A program made the translations under genes and the position numbers. The notes under the pieces are model-generated. The model saw nothing but the letters and a program-made list of their open reading frames with translations. It made no database searches and had not been told where the DNA came from. From Gemmatimonadota bacterium (GTDB taxonomy: Bacteria; Gemmatimonadota; Gemmatimonadetes; Longimicrobiales; Gaopeijiaceae): a stretch of 64,000 nt of DNA. Each line of letters opens with the position of its first letter. The first letter of the stretch is position 1. Positions 28,514-37,454 of the stretch are shown here, piece by piece. The stretch covers positions 27,170 to 91,169 of the forward strand of contig JAQBXY010000009.1 in NCBI GenBank assembly GCA_027623325.1, in the 5' to 3' direction.

Positions 28514-28827
28514 AGGGCGTTCGCGGTTTCGATGATTTCCGAGAGGAGGAGGCCGACTGCTTCGGCCGTCAGGCCCGATCCGACCGAAGACTCTGCGTTC
28601 GATTCTTCCGCGCCGGTCCTCCAACTCATGACCCGGACCCCGAAAGAACCTGCGGCCTCCGCATCGATCCGGATTCCGCGCTCGAGCCCTTCCTTGAACC
28701 ACTCGAGCCTTCGGTGTGCATCGCCCTTGGTCAGGTCCATGCCATTCGCGAGTGCGAAGACGTTGAGTCGGGCGTCGATCGTACCGAACGGTCCGGCGTC
28801 TCCGGTTTCCTCATGCTTCTCGTCCAT
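28510..28827 (-). CDS. small hypothetical protein
   Basis: 105 residues, soluble and helical, start MDEKHEETGDAG at ATG 28827, with GGAGG eleven bases upstream. A second ATG at 28842 is possible. It contains VFALANGMDLTKGDAHRRLEWFKEGLERGI, a helix-turn-helix-sized stretch without recognisable DNA-binding residues, and an acidic tail SEIIETANAL. It ends with TGA overlapping the apparent CTG start of the UDG gene. No family recognised. Confidence 0.6.
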   Translation of the reverse strand: MDEKHEETGDAGPFGTIDARLNVFALANGMDLTKGDAHRRLEWFKEGLERGIRIDAEAAGSFGVRVMSWRTGAEESNAESSVGSGLTAEAVGLLLSEIIETANAL

Positions 28828-28880
28828 CGTCCCATCCTCCATGCCCAGAGTCCTCGGTCCCCCTGGACCGAAGTCGAAAA

Positions 28881-29483
28881 CTACGCTCCTCCCGGCCCCC
28901 CGGGCACGATCATGATGTGCGCTCGGTAGTTCCCGGGAAACATCAGCCACGGCTGACCATTCATGGCCGGATCGGTCGAAAGACCGGTCGACTCTTCGGT
29001 CGCCCATGGGATGTATACGGTGTGGAGGCGAGACGCGCCCTCGAAGGTGCCCGCGGTCGGATTCCAGCTCGCGACCGGCCCGGTCAAAGAGTGGAACGCT
29101 GCGGGGCTCGCGGGCATTGCGAAGGTACCGTCTGCCGCACCGGCGGCGCGCATGCTGTCACGCTGGGGCTCGACAATGCCGCGGGCCGTGAGCTCGCGCC
29201 CATACGCCATCATGGGCTCCAGCGAGTTGTGGTAACAGGCAACGTGATAGGTATCGTTTCCAGGGGCGTCGGCCAGACAAACCATGTCTCCCGAGCCCTG
29301 ACGAATCACCGTGAGCTCACCTGCGACCCGGTAGCCCATAACCGTGGCACCCGCGCGCTGCGCCTCGGGGAGGGGCAACACGGCTCCGACGATCTGTTGC
29401 GGGATTGGGGCTACCTGCGCGGAGACGGCACTTGGTGCGAGGGCCGCGAGAAGTGTGAAGAGTCGAAGGGACTGCGGGCGCAT
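28881..29483 (-). CDS. secreted hypothetical protein
   Basis: 200 residues with a Sec signal (MRPQSLRLFTLLAALAPSAVSAQ). The mature part begins with PIPQQIVGAVLPLPEAQRAG and includes two Cys residues (GDMVCLAD and YHVACYHN), likely a disulfide, and a C-terminus FPGNYRAHIMIVPGGPGGA. It has no catalytic signature I can name. It precedes the small gene at 28510-28827 by 53 bases on the same strand. Confidence 0.65.
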   Translation of the reverse strand: MRPQSLRLFTLLAALAPSAVSAQVAPIPQQIVGAVLPLPEAQRAGATVMGYRVAGELTVIRQGSGDMVCLADAPGNDTYHVACYHNSLEPMMAYGRELTARGIVEPQRDSMRAAGAADGTFAMPASPAAFHSLTGPVASWNPTAGTFEGASRLHTVYIPWATEESTGLSTDPAMNGQPWLMFPGNYRAHIMIVPGGPGGA

Positions 29484-29570
29484 GGCATCCTCAAGAAGCT
29501 GCGGTTACGAAGGTCGGGTGGTCGTCTTGGCAAGTCGTGCAGGAATGTACGAGCCGGAGGTGTACTTCGC

Positions 29571-31121
29571 CTACTCGGACGCCGGCGTATCCCGACGGGC
29601 GAGCCCACCGCGGTCCACTTTGCCGAGGTGGGTCCGTGGCAGGTCCGCCAGGAATGCGATCGAGCGCGGATACTTGTACGGCTCCAGGCGGCCCTTCGCC
29701 CAATCCTGCAACTCCGTGGCGAGTTGGTCCGAGGCCGCGACGCCATCCTCGAGAACGACGAACGCGCTGGGCTTGACCAGACCGTCCGCGGTCTTCATAC
29801 CGACGACCACGGCTTCACGGACTCCCGCGTGTTCGAGTAGGCAATTCTCCAGCTCGACAGGAGACAGCCACTTCCCGCTGACCTTCAGCATGTCGTCCGC
29901 GCGCCCGCCGTATGAGACGTAGCCCTCGGCGTCGATCCTGATCATATCGCTCGAGACGAACCATCCATCGCGGAAGGCAAGGCGGGTCTTGTCTTCGTCT
30001 TGCCAATATCCGAGGGCAAGCGAGTCGCCTCGGACCCACATGACTCCCACTTCGCCGACCCCGACCTCAGTGCCATCCGCCTCGCACGCTCGTACCTCGA
30101 ATCCAGGCACGACCTTCCCGAGCGTCCCAGGCCGCAGGTCGTCCACTGTGTTGGAGATGAAGATGTGCCACATCTCAGCCGTGCCGAGGCCGTCCAGAAG
30201 GGGCACGCCGAAGTGTTCGTTCCACCTTCGGTGTAGCTCCTCGGGCAGCGCTTCGCCGGCTGATGTGGCGAGGCGAAGGGACGAGAAATCCTGCTCGTCG
30301 ACCGTCTCATGGCCCACCAGGTTGTTCACCATGGTCGGCACGTTCACCAGGACCGTCGGCCGGAAGCGGGCGATCTTCTCGAAGAGTGTCTCGGCCGTGC
30401 AGCGCTCGGGAAAAAGCGCGGCCGTCGCGCCCACGGAGAAGGGGAACAGCAAGTTCGTCCCCGTCGCGTAGCCGAAGAAGAGTTTCGGAACCGACAGGGT
30501 GACGTCCTCCGCGCGCATCCCGAGGATTCCTTTCCCGTAAAGCTCGGTCGTGTTCGCGAACGATCGGTGGGTCTGGACGACGGCTTTTGGGTCGCCGGTC
30601 GTCCCGCCGCTGAAGAGGAAGATCGCGGCGTCATCGGGGCTGCACGGGTAGGTGATCACGTCGGGATCGACGTCGGAGAGACGAGCTTCGAACGCGGGGC
30701 CTCCGACCGATACGAGCGTAGGTCCAGGCTGGGCCGCCGCATCCGCCGCCTCGGTGAACGTCGTCATTACATCTTCGTCGACGAGGGCGGCGACCGACCC
30801 CGTGTAGTCGAAGAAGTACCGGATCTGATCGCTGGCTAGCTGTGGATTGATCATCACCACCACGCCACCCATGCGAAGGGCGCCGAAGAGAGCGCCCACG
30901 TAGTCCGGACCGTCGGGCAACGCGATGACGACCCGATCACCAGGTTGGACGCCAGAATCCAGAAGGATGCGTGAGTACCGGCCCGAGAGGTCGTGCACCT
31001 GGGAGTACGACCACTCTCCGGCGTCCGTCAGGAGCGCGCGTCGCGCCCCGGAACCCTCGGCGATCCGGTCTCCGAGAAAGAAATCGAAGACATTAAAGGT
31101 CGTGGGTGGCTCGAAAGTCAT
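29571..31121 (-). CDS. aryl-CoA ligase (benzoate/anthranilate-CoA ligase family)
   Basis: 516 residues of the ANL superfamily. The AMP-binding P-loop FLFSGGTTGDPKAV lies near residues 165-180, LLDGLGTAEMWHIF near 290, the hinge region YGGRADDMLKVSGKWLSP near 410, and the C-terminal Lys in PRTHLGKVDRGGL. The closest match is the benzoate-CoA/2-aminobenzoate-CoA ligase group. It is divergent from an operon encoding a fused monooxygenase/OYE enzyme and kynureninase. The likely substrate is therefore anthranilate from tryptophan, activated to anthraniloyl-CoA with ATP and CoA. Substrate assignment is inference from context. Confidence 0.87.
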   Translation of the reverse strand: MTFEPPTTFNVFDFFLGDRIAEGSGARRALLTDAGEWSYSQVHDLSGRYSRILLDSGVQPGDRVVIALPDGPDYVGALFGALRMGGVVVMINPQLASDQIRYFFDYTGSVAALVDEDVMTTFTEAADAAAQPGPTLVSVGGPAFEARLSDVDPDVITYPCSPDDAAIFLFSGGTTGDPKAVVQTHRSFANTTELYGKGILGMRAEDVTLSVPKLFFGYATGTNLLFPFSVGATAALFPERCTAETLFEKIARFRPTVLVNVPTMVNNLVGHETVDEQDFSSLRLATSAGEALPEELHRRWNEHFGVPLLDGLGTAEMWHIFISNTVDDLRPGTLGKVVPGFEVRACEADGTEVGVGEVGVMWVRGDSLALGYWQDEDKTRLAFRDGWFVSSDMIRIDAEGYVSYGGRADDMLKVSGKWLSPVELENCLLEHAGVREAVVVGMKTADGLVKPSAFVVLEDGVAASDQLATELQDWAKGRLEPYKYPRSIAFLADLPRTHLGKVDRGGLARRDTPASE

Positions 31122-31191
31122 GGCGGTGGCGGGACGGGGCGGTGGCGACGCTGGTCCGCGCGGCCGGTGGTGCGTGACGACATGTGGGGGC

Positions 31192-31197
31192 TAGAAT
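31192..31197 (+). promoter_or_regulatory. possible -10 element of the tryptophan-catabolic operon
   Basis: TAGAAT lies 67 bases before the ATG at 31265, in the 143-base gap between the CoA ligase (-) and the creatininase-family gene (+). No convincing -35 is seen at 17 bases, so this is only a candidate. Confidence 0.25.
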
Positions 31198-31264
31198 GGA
31201 CATCCCTGGAATGGAGGTCAATCGAAGGCCCCACTCTTCGCCCTCTCCACCGTCCCGAGACACC

Positions 31265-32014
31265 ATGCCCGTCCATCGTTGGGCCGAGATGACATGGGAA
31301 GAAGTGCGAGACCAGGATCGTGCCGGCTCTGTGGCGATCCTCCCGGTCGGGGCGGTCGAGGCCCACGGTCCTCACCTCCCTTTGGGGACCGACGTGATCA
31401 TCGCCGAAGCCATGGCGCGATCGTGTGCCGAGTTGTTGAGCGAGCGCGGCCTCACGGCTTTTGTCCTTCCGCCACTGTGGTATACTGCCGCCGAATTCGC
31501 GGATACCTTTCCTGGTACGGTTGGCATCGACGGACGGACGGTGTCCGATCTGATCGTTCAGATCGCGACCTCACTCGAGAGGCATCAGATCACGACCTTG
31601 GCGATCGCGAACGCACATCTCGATCCGGCGCACCTCGGCTCGTTGCGGGCCGCATCAGCCGCCGCACCGGCGGGGACGCGGATCGTGTTTCTCGATCTGA
31701 CACGCCGTCGGGTCGCGGAACGGTTGACCGAGGAGTTCAGGACCGGAGCCTGCCACGCGGGGCGGTTCGAGGGCAGTGTTGTGCTGGCTGAGGCACCGAG
31801 CTTGTTTCGCCGCGATATCGCGGCGGAGCTGGAGCCGAATCCTGCGAGTCTTTCGTCGGCGATCCGGGACGGCCACCGTACCTTCGAAGAAGCCGGTGGC
31901 TCGAGGGCGTACTTTGGATGGCCCGCCGACGCGACTGCAGAGGAAGGGCGTGAAACGGTGAAGACTCTGGGGATCTTGCTGGCCGACGCTGTTACGACGG
32001 AGGGTGCGGAGTGA
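31265..32014 (+). CDS. creatininase-family metal-dependent amidohydrolase
   Basis: 249 residues. Metal ligands are Glu32 and His34 in GAVEAHGPHLPLGTD, Asp43, then His118 and Asp120 in ANAHLDPAH, and Glu169 in CHAGRFEGS. The spacing equals that of Pseudomonas creatininase (Glu34, His36, Asp45, His120, Glu122), with Asp replacing the last Glu; the common family motif NGHGGN is missing. The family includes creatininase, the peptidase MftE and the archaeal FAPy deformylase ArfB, so formamide hydrolysis is known in it. As first gene of a tryptophan-degrading operon lacking KynB, it may be the N-formylkynurenine formamidase (inference). ATG 31265; the stop overlaps the GTG of the SDR gene. Confidence 0.85.
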   Translation: MPVHRWAEMTWEEVRDQDRAGSVAILPVGAVEAHGPHLPLGTDVIIAEAMARSCAELLSERGLTAFVLPPLWYTAAEFADTFPGTVGIDGRTVSDLIVQIATSLERHQITTLAIANAHLDPAHLGSLRAASAAAPAGTRIVFLDLTRRRVAERLTEEFRTGACHAGRFEGSVVLAEAPSLFRRDIAAELEPNPASLSSAIRDGHRTFEEAGGSRAYFGWPADATAEEGRETVKTLGILLADAVTTEGAE

Positions 32015-32787
32015 GCAGTCTCGTTGGATACAATGCCGTCATCACCGGCGGTGGGCGCGGAATTGGGGCCGCGGCCGCCATCGCGCTCGCTGAGGCGGGT
32101 GCAAAAGTCGCGGTGGTGGCCCGAAACGAGGGCCAGGTGGTGGAGATCGCTGCTGAACTGCGCTCGAACGGCCACGAAGCGTTCGCTTTCCGTTGCGATG
32201 TGGCCGACCCACGTGAGGTCAGGGATCTGGCGCTGTCAGCTCGAGAGGCCATGGGCCGCATCGATATCCTGATCAACAACGCGGGGACCGCCACCTCGAA
32301 CCCGATTTCCCGGATCACCATTGCCGAGTGGCGGCACATGATGGATGTAAACGCCACCGGCACCTTCCTGTGCACCCAGGCGGTCTACGACAGTATGGCC
32401 GAGCGTCGCTGGGGCCGGATCGTGAACATCGCCTCTATCGCCGGGCTCCAGGGCGACAAATACATCAGCGCCTATACCGCAGCGAAGCATGCGGTCGTCG
32501 GGTTCACCAGGGCGATGGCCGTCGAGTCCAAAGGGACGGGGATCACCATAAACGCGGTGTGTCCGGGCTACGTCGACACTCCCCTCACCGACGAGACCAT
32601 CGCGAGAATCATGCATCACACGGGCAAGTCGTGGCAGGAGTCGTTGACCTCCCTGCTGGAACAGGCCGGGCAGCCGCGACTCATTCGAGCTAACGAAGTC
32701 GCCGAGGTGATCCTCGATTTTTGTTTGGAAGAAGCGCTTGGGCGCACCGGCGAGATCGTCGTCCTTGATGGGACCGAGACGCGGTGA
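32011..32787 (+). CDS. short-chain dehydrogenase/reductase
   Basis: 258 residues, classical SDR. The cofactor motif is GGGRGIG (13-19), followed by NNAG (89-92), and the catalytic residues are Ser142, Tyr155 and Lys159 (IASIAG then YTAAK). Arg at position 38 (VVARN) suggests NADP(H) preference. In this operon it most likely plays the 3-hydroxyacyl-CoA dehydrogenase or ring-ketone reductase role in breakdown of the CoA-bound ring. The start is GTG 32011, overlapping the creatininase-family stop (GTGA). The stop overlaps the GTG of the Rid gene. Confidence 0.88.
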   Translation: MSSLVGYNAVITGGGRGIGAAAAIALAEAGAKVAVVARNEGQVVEIAAELRSNGHEAFAFRCDVADPREVRDLALSAREAMGRIDILINNAGTATSNPISRITIAEWRHMMDVNATGTFLCTQAVYDSMAERRWGRIVNIASIAGLQGDKYISAYTAAKHAVVGFTRAMAVESKGTGITINAVCPGYVDTPLTDETIARIMHHTGKSWQESLTSLLEQAGQPRLIRANEVAEVILDFCLEEALGRTGEIVVLDGTETR

Positions 32788-33197
32788 CGTTCGAACGCAT
32801 CAATCCCGAAGCGCTGGGCCCGCCCCGCGGCTGGACCAACGGCATGTTGGGACCGGCAGGCGGTCGTGTACTCTTCATCGCGGGCCAGGACGCCGCGAAC
32901 GCTGACGGCGTCGTGACGACAGACGACTTCGTGGAGCAGTTCGACATCGTCTTGGGGAAGATGATGTCGGTCGTCCGTGAGGCAGGCGGAGACGCCGGTT
33001 CCATCGGGCGTATCACGTTGTTCGTGACAGACCTCGACGCGTACCGGGCCGCTCGCAAGGAGATCGGAGAAGTCTATCGGGCCCACATGGGTCGACACTT
33101 TCCGGCCATGGCGCTCGCGGAAGTGTCACGGCTCGTAGACCCTCGGGGCAGGGTGGAAATCGAGGCGACCGCAGTCATCGCGGCGGATGCGCCGTGA
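32784..33197 (+). CDS. Rid (YjgF/YER057c/UK114) family protein lacking the deaminase Arg
   Basis: 137 residues of the Rid fold. Conserved parts are FIAGQDA, ITLFVTDL and VEIEATAVIA. The RidA Arg105 position (FPARS in E. coli) is Met109 here (FPAMA), while the C-terminal Glu is kept. Members of the Rid4-Rid7 groups lack this Arg and are not expected to have standard imine deaminase activity. Its place between SDR and crotonase genes suggests a step on an enamine or imine intermediate derived from the 2-amino ring. The start GTG 32784 overlaps the previous stop; the stop overlaps the next GTG. Confidence 0.88.
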   Translation: MTFERINPEALGPPRGWTNGMLGPAGGRVLFIAGQDAANADGVVTTDDFVEQFDIVLGKMMSVVREAGGDAGSIGRITLFVTDLDAYRAARKEIGEVYRAHMGRHFPAMALAEVSRLVDPRGRVEIEATAVIAADAP

Positions 33198-33991
33198 TCG
33201 ACCCGAAGTCTTTCCTCTACGCGGTCGACCCCGCGACCGGCGTGGCGACGCTGACGTTCGATCGCCCCGAGCGACTCAACGCGCTGACCTTCGAGGTCTA
33301 TGACGAGTTGCGGCGCACGTTCTATGAGTTGCACGACGAAGAGGCGGTTCGTGTTGTGGTGCTGACGGGCTCCGGCCGCGGGTTCTGCTCGGGCGGGGAC
33401 GTCGAGGACATCATCGGCAGGCTGTTCGAGCGGGATATGCGGGGCCTGCTCGAATTCACGCGTATGACCTGCGACCTGATCCTCTCCATTCGCCGCTGCA
33501 GGAAACCGGTCATCGCCGCGTTGAACGGGACGGTCGCCGGAGCGGGGGCGGTCATCGCGACCGCGTGTGACATGCGAGTCGCGGCCGAGTCGGCGAAGAT
33601 CGCCTACCTCTTCACGCGGGTCGGGCTCTCGGGGGCTGACATGGGCGCGGCCTGGATGCTGCCGCGGATCGTCGGACTCGGGAAGGCGAGTGAACTGCTC
33701 ATGACCGGCGATTTCATCAGCGCGGAGGAGGCACACCGGATCGGGCTGTACAACCGGATCGTGCCCGACGGCACCGCGCTCGAAGCCGCCACCGAACTGG
33801 CCAGGAAGCTCGCTCGAGGCCCGTCGTTCGCTCTGGAGATCACGAAGGACTCGCTAAATCGTGAGGCGAGCATGGACCTGGTCGGGGCATTGGAGGCGGA
33901 GGCTCAGATCCAGGCCGCCCTCATGCTGCATCCCGACTTTCGCGAGTCGTACGACGCGTTCGTCGAGAAGCGCGACGCGAAGTTCCTCTGA
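33194..33991 (+). CDS. enoyl-CoA hydratase/isomerase (crotonase) family protein
   Basis: 265 residues, crotonase fold. Oxyanion-hole segments are FCSGGD (64-69) and GAG (116-118). Neither canonical hydratase Glu is present: the Glu144 position is Val120 and the Glu164 position is Phe140. Asp149 lies in VGLSGADMGAAW, a motif seen in isomerase- or hydrolase-like crotonases. Likely acts on an alicyclic CoA thioester, by hydration, double-bond shift or ring opening, after anthraniloyl-CoA reduction. The start is GTG 33194 overlapping the Rid stop; the acyl-CoA dehydrogenase follows 5 bases after the stop. Confidence 0.87.
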   Translation: MIDPKSFLYAVDPATGVATLTFDRPERLNALTFEVYDELRRTFYELHDEEAVRVVVLTGSGRGFCSGGDVEDIIGRLFERDMRGLLEFTRMTCDLILSIRRCRKPVIAALNGTVAGAGAVIATACDMRVAAESAKIAYLFTRVGLSGADMGAAWMLPRIVGLGKASELLMTGDFISAEEAHRIGLYNRIVPDGTALEAATELARKLARGPSFALEITKDSLNREASMDLVGALEAEAQIQAALMLHPDFRESYDAFVEKRDAKFL

Positions 33992-33996
33992 TCGCG

Positions 33997-35187
33997 ATGT
34001 CTGACACGCACACGGTACGCGCCTTTCTCGAAGCCGAGCACCATCCGTGGGGTGCGGAAGTCGCGGCGTTCGCCGCTCGCGACCTGATGCCCCGTGCCGA
34101 GGCCCACGACGACGAGTCGGGTCGCGTCGAAGCCCGGGCCCTTCTCGCGCTGATGGGCGAGGAGGGCGTGTTCGCACCGATCGGGACTCGTGACCTGCGG
34201 GGATGCTGCCTCGCGAGAGAGGTGATCGCGGCTGCGTCGCCCCTGGCCGACGCCGTATGGGCACTTCAGGGACTGGGCATCACACCGCTCTTGCTGGCGG
34301 GCACCGACGCACAGCGCGAACAGTGGGCCAAGCCTGCACTCGCCGGCGACCTCATGGCGGCATTCGCGATCACCGAACGGGAGGCGGGCTCGGACGTCGC
34401 CGCCATGAAAATGCGGGCGGTGCGCGATGGCGACGACTACGTGCTGGATGGCCACAAGTGGTTCATCAGCAACGCGGGGATCGCCGACTACTACGTCGTG
34501 TTCGCATCCACCGATCCCGGCGCCGGGAGTCGCGGCATAACTGCGTTCGTGGTCCCGGCTGATACGGCGGGCCTCCGCTTCGTTGGCGCACAGCTCATGA
34601 GCGCCCCGCACCCCCTCGGGGAGCTCTCCTTCGAGGCGTGCCGCGTGCCCGCTTCGAGCCGCGTGGGAGAGGAGGGGCGCGGCTTCATGATCGCGATGGC
34701 GACGCTCGACCAACTGCGCCCCACCGTAGGGGCGGCCGCGTGCGGCATGGCGGAGCGCGCCCTCCGGGAGGCTCTCGATCATGCGATCGGGCGTGAGCAG
34801 TTCGGTCAGCCGATCGCGGACTTCCAGATCATCCAGGACAAGCTCGGCCGGATGGCGATCGAGCTCACCGCGGCGCGCATGCTCGTGTACCGTGCTGCGT
34901 ATGAGAAGGACCTCGGGGCCGAGCGCATTACCACAGAGGCCGCGATGGCGAAAGCGTTCGCGACCGAAGCCGCGCAGAGGATCATCGATGATGCCGTTCA
35001 GATTCTGGGCGGACGGGGAGTGATGGCGGACCATGCCGTCGATCGGCTGTACCGGTCCATCCGGTCGCTGCGGATCTACGAAGGCACGACCGAGATCCAG
35101 CACCTGATCGTCGCGGGGAAAATGATCGCGGAGGCAAAGGCCGAAGCGGCGTCGCGCGGTCGTGGAGCGGAGGCGGCGCCCGAGTGA
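33997..35187 (+). CDS. acyl-CoA dehydrogenase
   Basis: 396 residues. FAD/substrate signature [17 protein letters not shown], and [13 protein letters not shown] in the middle domain. The C-terminal catalytic base is the Glu of [14 protein letters not shown], with [16 protein letters not shown] before it. Oxidises an acyl- or cyclohexenoyl-CoA. In this operon it fits a step after ring hydroxylation/reduction of anthraniloyl-CoA. The start is ATG 33997. The stop overlaps the GTG start of the monooxygenase/OYE fusion. The C-terminal tail is Ala/Glu-rich and variable. Confidence 0.9.
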   Translation: MSDTHTVRAFLEAEHHPWGAEVAAFAARDLMPRAEAHDDESGRVEARALLALMGEEGVFAPIGTRDLRGCCLAREVIAAASPLADAVWALQGLGITPLLLAGTDAQREQWAKPALAGDLMAAFAITEREAGSDVAAMKMRAVRDGDDYVLDGHKWFISNAGIADYYVVFASTDPGAGSRGITAFVVPADTAGLRFVGAQLMSAPHPLGELSFEACRVPASSRVGEEGRGFMIAMATLDQLRPTVGAAACGMAERALREALDHAIGREQFGQPIADFQIIQDKLGRMAIELTAARMLVYRAAYEKDLGAERITTEAAMAKAFATEAAQRIIDDAVQILGGRGVMADHAVDRLYRSIRSLRIYEGTTEIQHLIVAGKMIAEAKAEAASRGRGAEAAPE

Positions 35188-37451
35188 GGGTCCTCGTGGT
35201 CGGAGGGGGCCCGTCGGGCCTCTACTTCGCGATTCTCATGAAGCGGGCGGACGCCGAGCACGAGGTCGTGGTTCTCGAGCGCAACAAGCCTGATGACACG
35301 TTCGGTTTCGGGGTGGTCTTCAGCGATGCCACCATCGCCGAAGTGGAAGAGGCCGACGCCGAGACCTACGGCTCGATCACCGAGCACTTCATACGCTGGG
35401 ACGATATCGACGTCCACTACGGCGGAGAGTTGATCCGTTCCACCGGGCATGGCTTCAGCGGGATGAGTCGCCAGAAGCTGCTGACGGTGCTGCAGCGGCA
35501 GGCGATCGCGGTCGGGGTCGATGTGCGTTTCGAAACGGAGTACACGACGCTGGCGGACTACCCCGGCTACGACGTCGTTGTGGGAGCGGACGGAGTGAAC
35601 TCGGTGGTCCGTGACGAGTTCGCCGAGCGTTTCGGTCCCACCTTCGATTGGCGCCCGAACCGATTCGTCTGGCTCGGCACGACCAAGCCATTTCCGGCCT
35701 TTACTTTTTACTTCCGAGAGAACGAACACGGACTCTGGCGGGTGCACGCGTACCAGTACGAGCCCGGTCACTCGACGTTCATCGTGGAGTGTACCGAGGA
35801 TACCTGGCGTTGCGCCGGCATGGACAAGGCCTCCGAGGAGGCGTCGAGGACCTACTGTCAGGCGCTATTCGCTGACCATCTCGACGGCCATGAGCTGATC
35901 GTGAACAAGAGTGTGTGGCGGAGCTTTCCGACGATTCGGTGCGAGCGGTGGTCTGCCGGACCGGTCGTTCTGATGGGGGACGCGGTGCACACCGCGCACT
36001 TCTCCATCGGGTCAGGGACGCGCCTGGGGATGCTGGATGCCATCGTGCTTCGGGATGCACTCGTGTCGGAGGCGAGTGTCGAGGCTGCGCTCGCCGTGTA
36101 CGAGGGTGAGCGGCGTCCGGCCGTCGAGTCTCTTCAAAGGGCGGCGCAGGCGAGCCTGGAATGGTTCGAAGCGACCGAGCGGTACGTGAAGCTCGATCCG
36201 CTTCAGTTCACCTTCGCGCTGCTGACGCGCTCGCTCCGAATAACCCACGAAGATCTACGTCAGAGAGACCCGGATTTTCTGGTCGAGGTCGACGCCTGGG
36301 TCGCTCGCGAGGCGGAGCGCCAGAGTAGCGTGCGTGTGGGCCGGGACACGCCACCCATGTTCACGCCGTTCCGTCTTCGAGATCTGGTGATTCCCAATCG
36401 AATCGTCGTGTCGCCCATGTGTCAGTACACGGCGGTGGAGGGCACCGTCGGCGATTGGCACATGCAGCACCTGGGAAGTCGTGCAGTCGGCGGGGCTGGT
36501 CTGGTCTACGCCGAAATGACCGACGTCTCGGAGGAGGCGCGGATTTCACCGGGCTGTGCCGGACTGTATCGACCCGAACATGTGGGAGCATGGAGGCGCA
36601 TCGTGGACTTCGTGCACGGCCAAACGTCCGCGAAGATCGCCATGCAACTCGGCCACGCGGGGCGAAAGGGGGCGACGAAGAACCTCTGGGAGGGTGACAG
36701 CGAACCGATGGAGGCGGGCGCCTGGGATATCGTCTCGGCTTCCCCGATTCCGTACTTCCCCGATCGGAGCCAGACGCCACGCGAGATGACGCGCGCGGAC
36801 ATGGATGCCGTCGTTCGGGATTACATAAGGGCGACAGAGTACGCGGAGGAGGCCGGCTTCGACCTGCTGGAACTCCACATGGCCCATGGTTACCTGATCG
36901 CCTCGTTCATCTCACCGCTCACCAATGAACGGACGGACGAGTACGGCGGGACGCTCGAGAACCGAATGCGCTTTCCGCTCGAGGTGTTCGATGCGTGCCG
37001 CGCTGCCTGGCCCGCGGAAAAACCGATGGCCGCCCGAGTCAGTGCGGTCGACTGGGCACCGGGGGGTATGGAGCCCGGAGACAGCGTCGAGGTGGCGCGT
37101 CTACTGGCAGCTCACCAGTGCGACACGGTCGATGTCTCGGCGGGACAGACCGTACCTTCGCAGCAACCAGTGTACGGCCGTCTCTTTCAGACGCCCTTTG
37201 CCGATCGGATTCGGCACGAGGTCGGGATCTCGACGATGGCCGTCGGAAACATCTCGTCGTGGATGGACGTGAACACCATCATCGCCGCTGGACGGGCCGA
37301 CTTGTGCCTCATCGCGCGGGCGCACCTCTTCGATCCGTATTGGACGCGGCACGCAGCCCATATGTTGGGTTACACGCTGCCGTGGCCCAATCAATACCAA
37401 TCGGTCCAACAATACACGCCGCGCTTCGAATTCCACTTCGGCGGCGAATAG
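35184..37451 (+). CDS. fused FAD monooxygenase / Old Yellow Enzyme (anthraniloyl-CoA monooxygenase-reductase type)
   Basis: 755 residues with two enzyme domains. Residues 1-385 are a flavin monooxygenase: GGGPSGLYFA near the N-terminus, VVVGADGVNS, and VVLMGDAVHT then GSGTRLGMLDA at 262-286. From 392 an Old Yellow Enzyme FMN barrel follows: FTPFRLRDLVIPNRIVVSPM, LGHAGRKG and ELHMAHGYLIASFISP. This architecture is that of 2-aminobenzoyl-CoA monooxygenase/reductase of Azoarcus evansii, also annotated as salicylyl-CoA 5-hydroxylase. It hydroxylates and then reduces the CoA-bound ring, removing aromaticity. GTG 35184 overlaps the previous stop. With kynureninase downstream, anthraniloyl-CoA is the likely substrate. 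Confidence 0.92.
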   Translation: MRVLVVGGGPSGLYFAILMKRADAEHEVVVLERNKPDDTFGFGVVFSDATIAEVEEADAETYGSITEHFIRWDDIDVHYGGELIRSTGHGFSGMSRQKLLTVLQRQAIAVGVDVRFETEYTTLADYPGYDVVVGADGVNSVVRDEFAERFGPTFDWRPNRFVWLGTTKPFPAFTFYFRENEHGLWRVHAYQYEPGHSTFIVECTEDTWRCAGMDKASEEASRTYCQALFADHLDGHELIVNKSVWRSFPTIRCERWSAGPVVLMGDAVHTAHFSIGSGTRLGMLDAIVLRDALVSEASVEAALAVYEGERRPAVESLQRAAQASLEWFEATERYVKLDPLQFTFALLTRSLRITHEDLRQRDPDFLVEVDAWVAREAERQSSVRVGRDTPPMFTPFRLRDLVIPNRIVVSPMCQYTAVEGTVGDWHMQHLGSRAVGGAGLVYAEMTDVSEEARISPGCAGLYRPEHVGAWRRIVDFVHGQTSAKIAMQLGHAGRKGATKNLWEGDSEPMEAGAWDIVSASPIPYFPDRSQTPREMTRADMDAVVRDYIRATEYAEEAGFDLLELHMAHGYLIASFISPLTNERTDEYGGTLENRMRFPLEVFDACRAAWPAEKPMAARVSAVDWAPGGMEPGDSVEVARLLAAHQCDTVDVSAGQTVPSQQPVYGRLFQTPFADRIRHEVGISTMAVGNISSWMDVNTIIAAGRADLCLIARAHLFDPYWTRHAAHMLGYTLPWPNQYQSVQQYTPRFEFHFGGE

Positions 37452-37454
37452 CAC

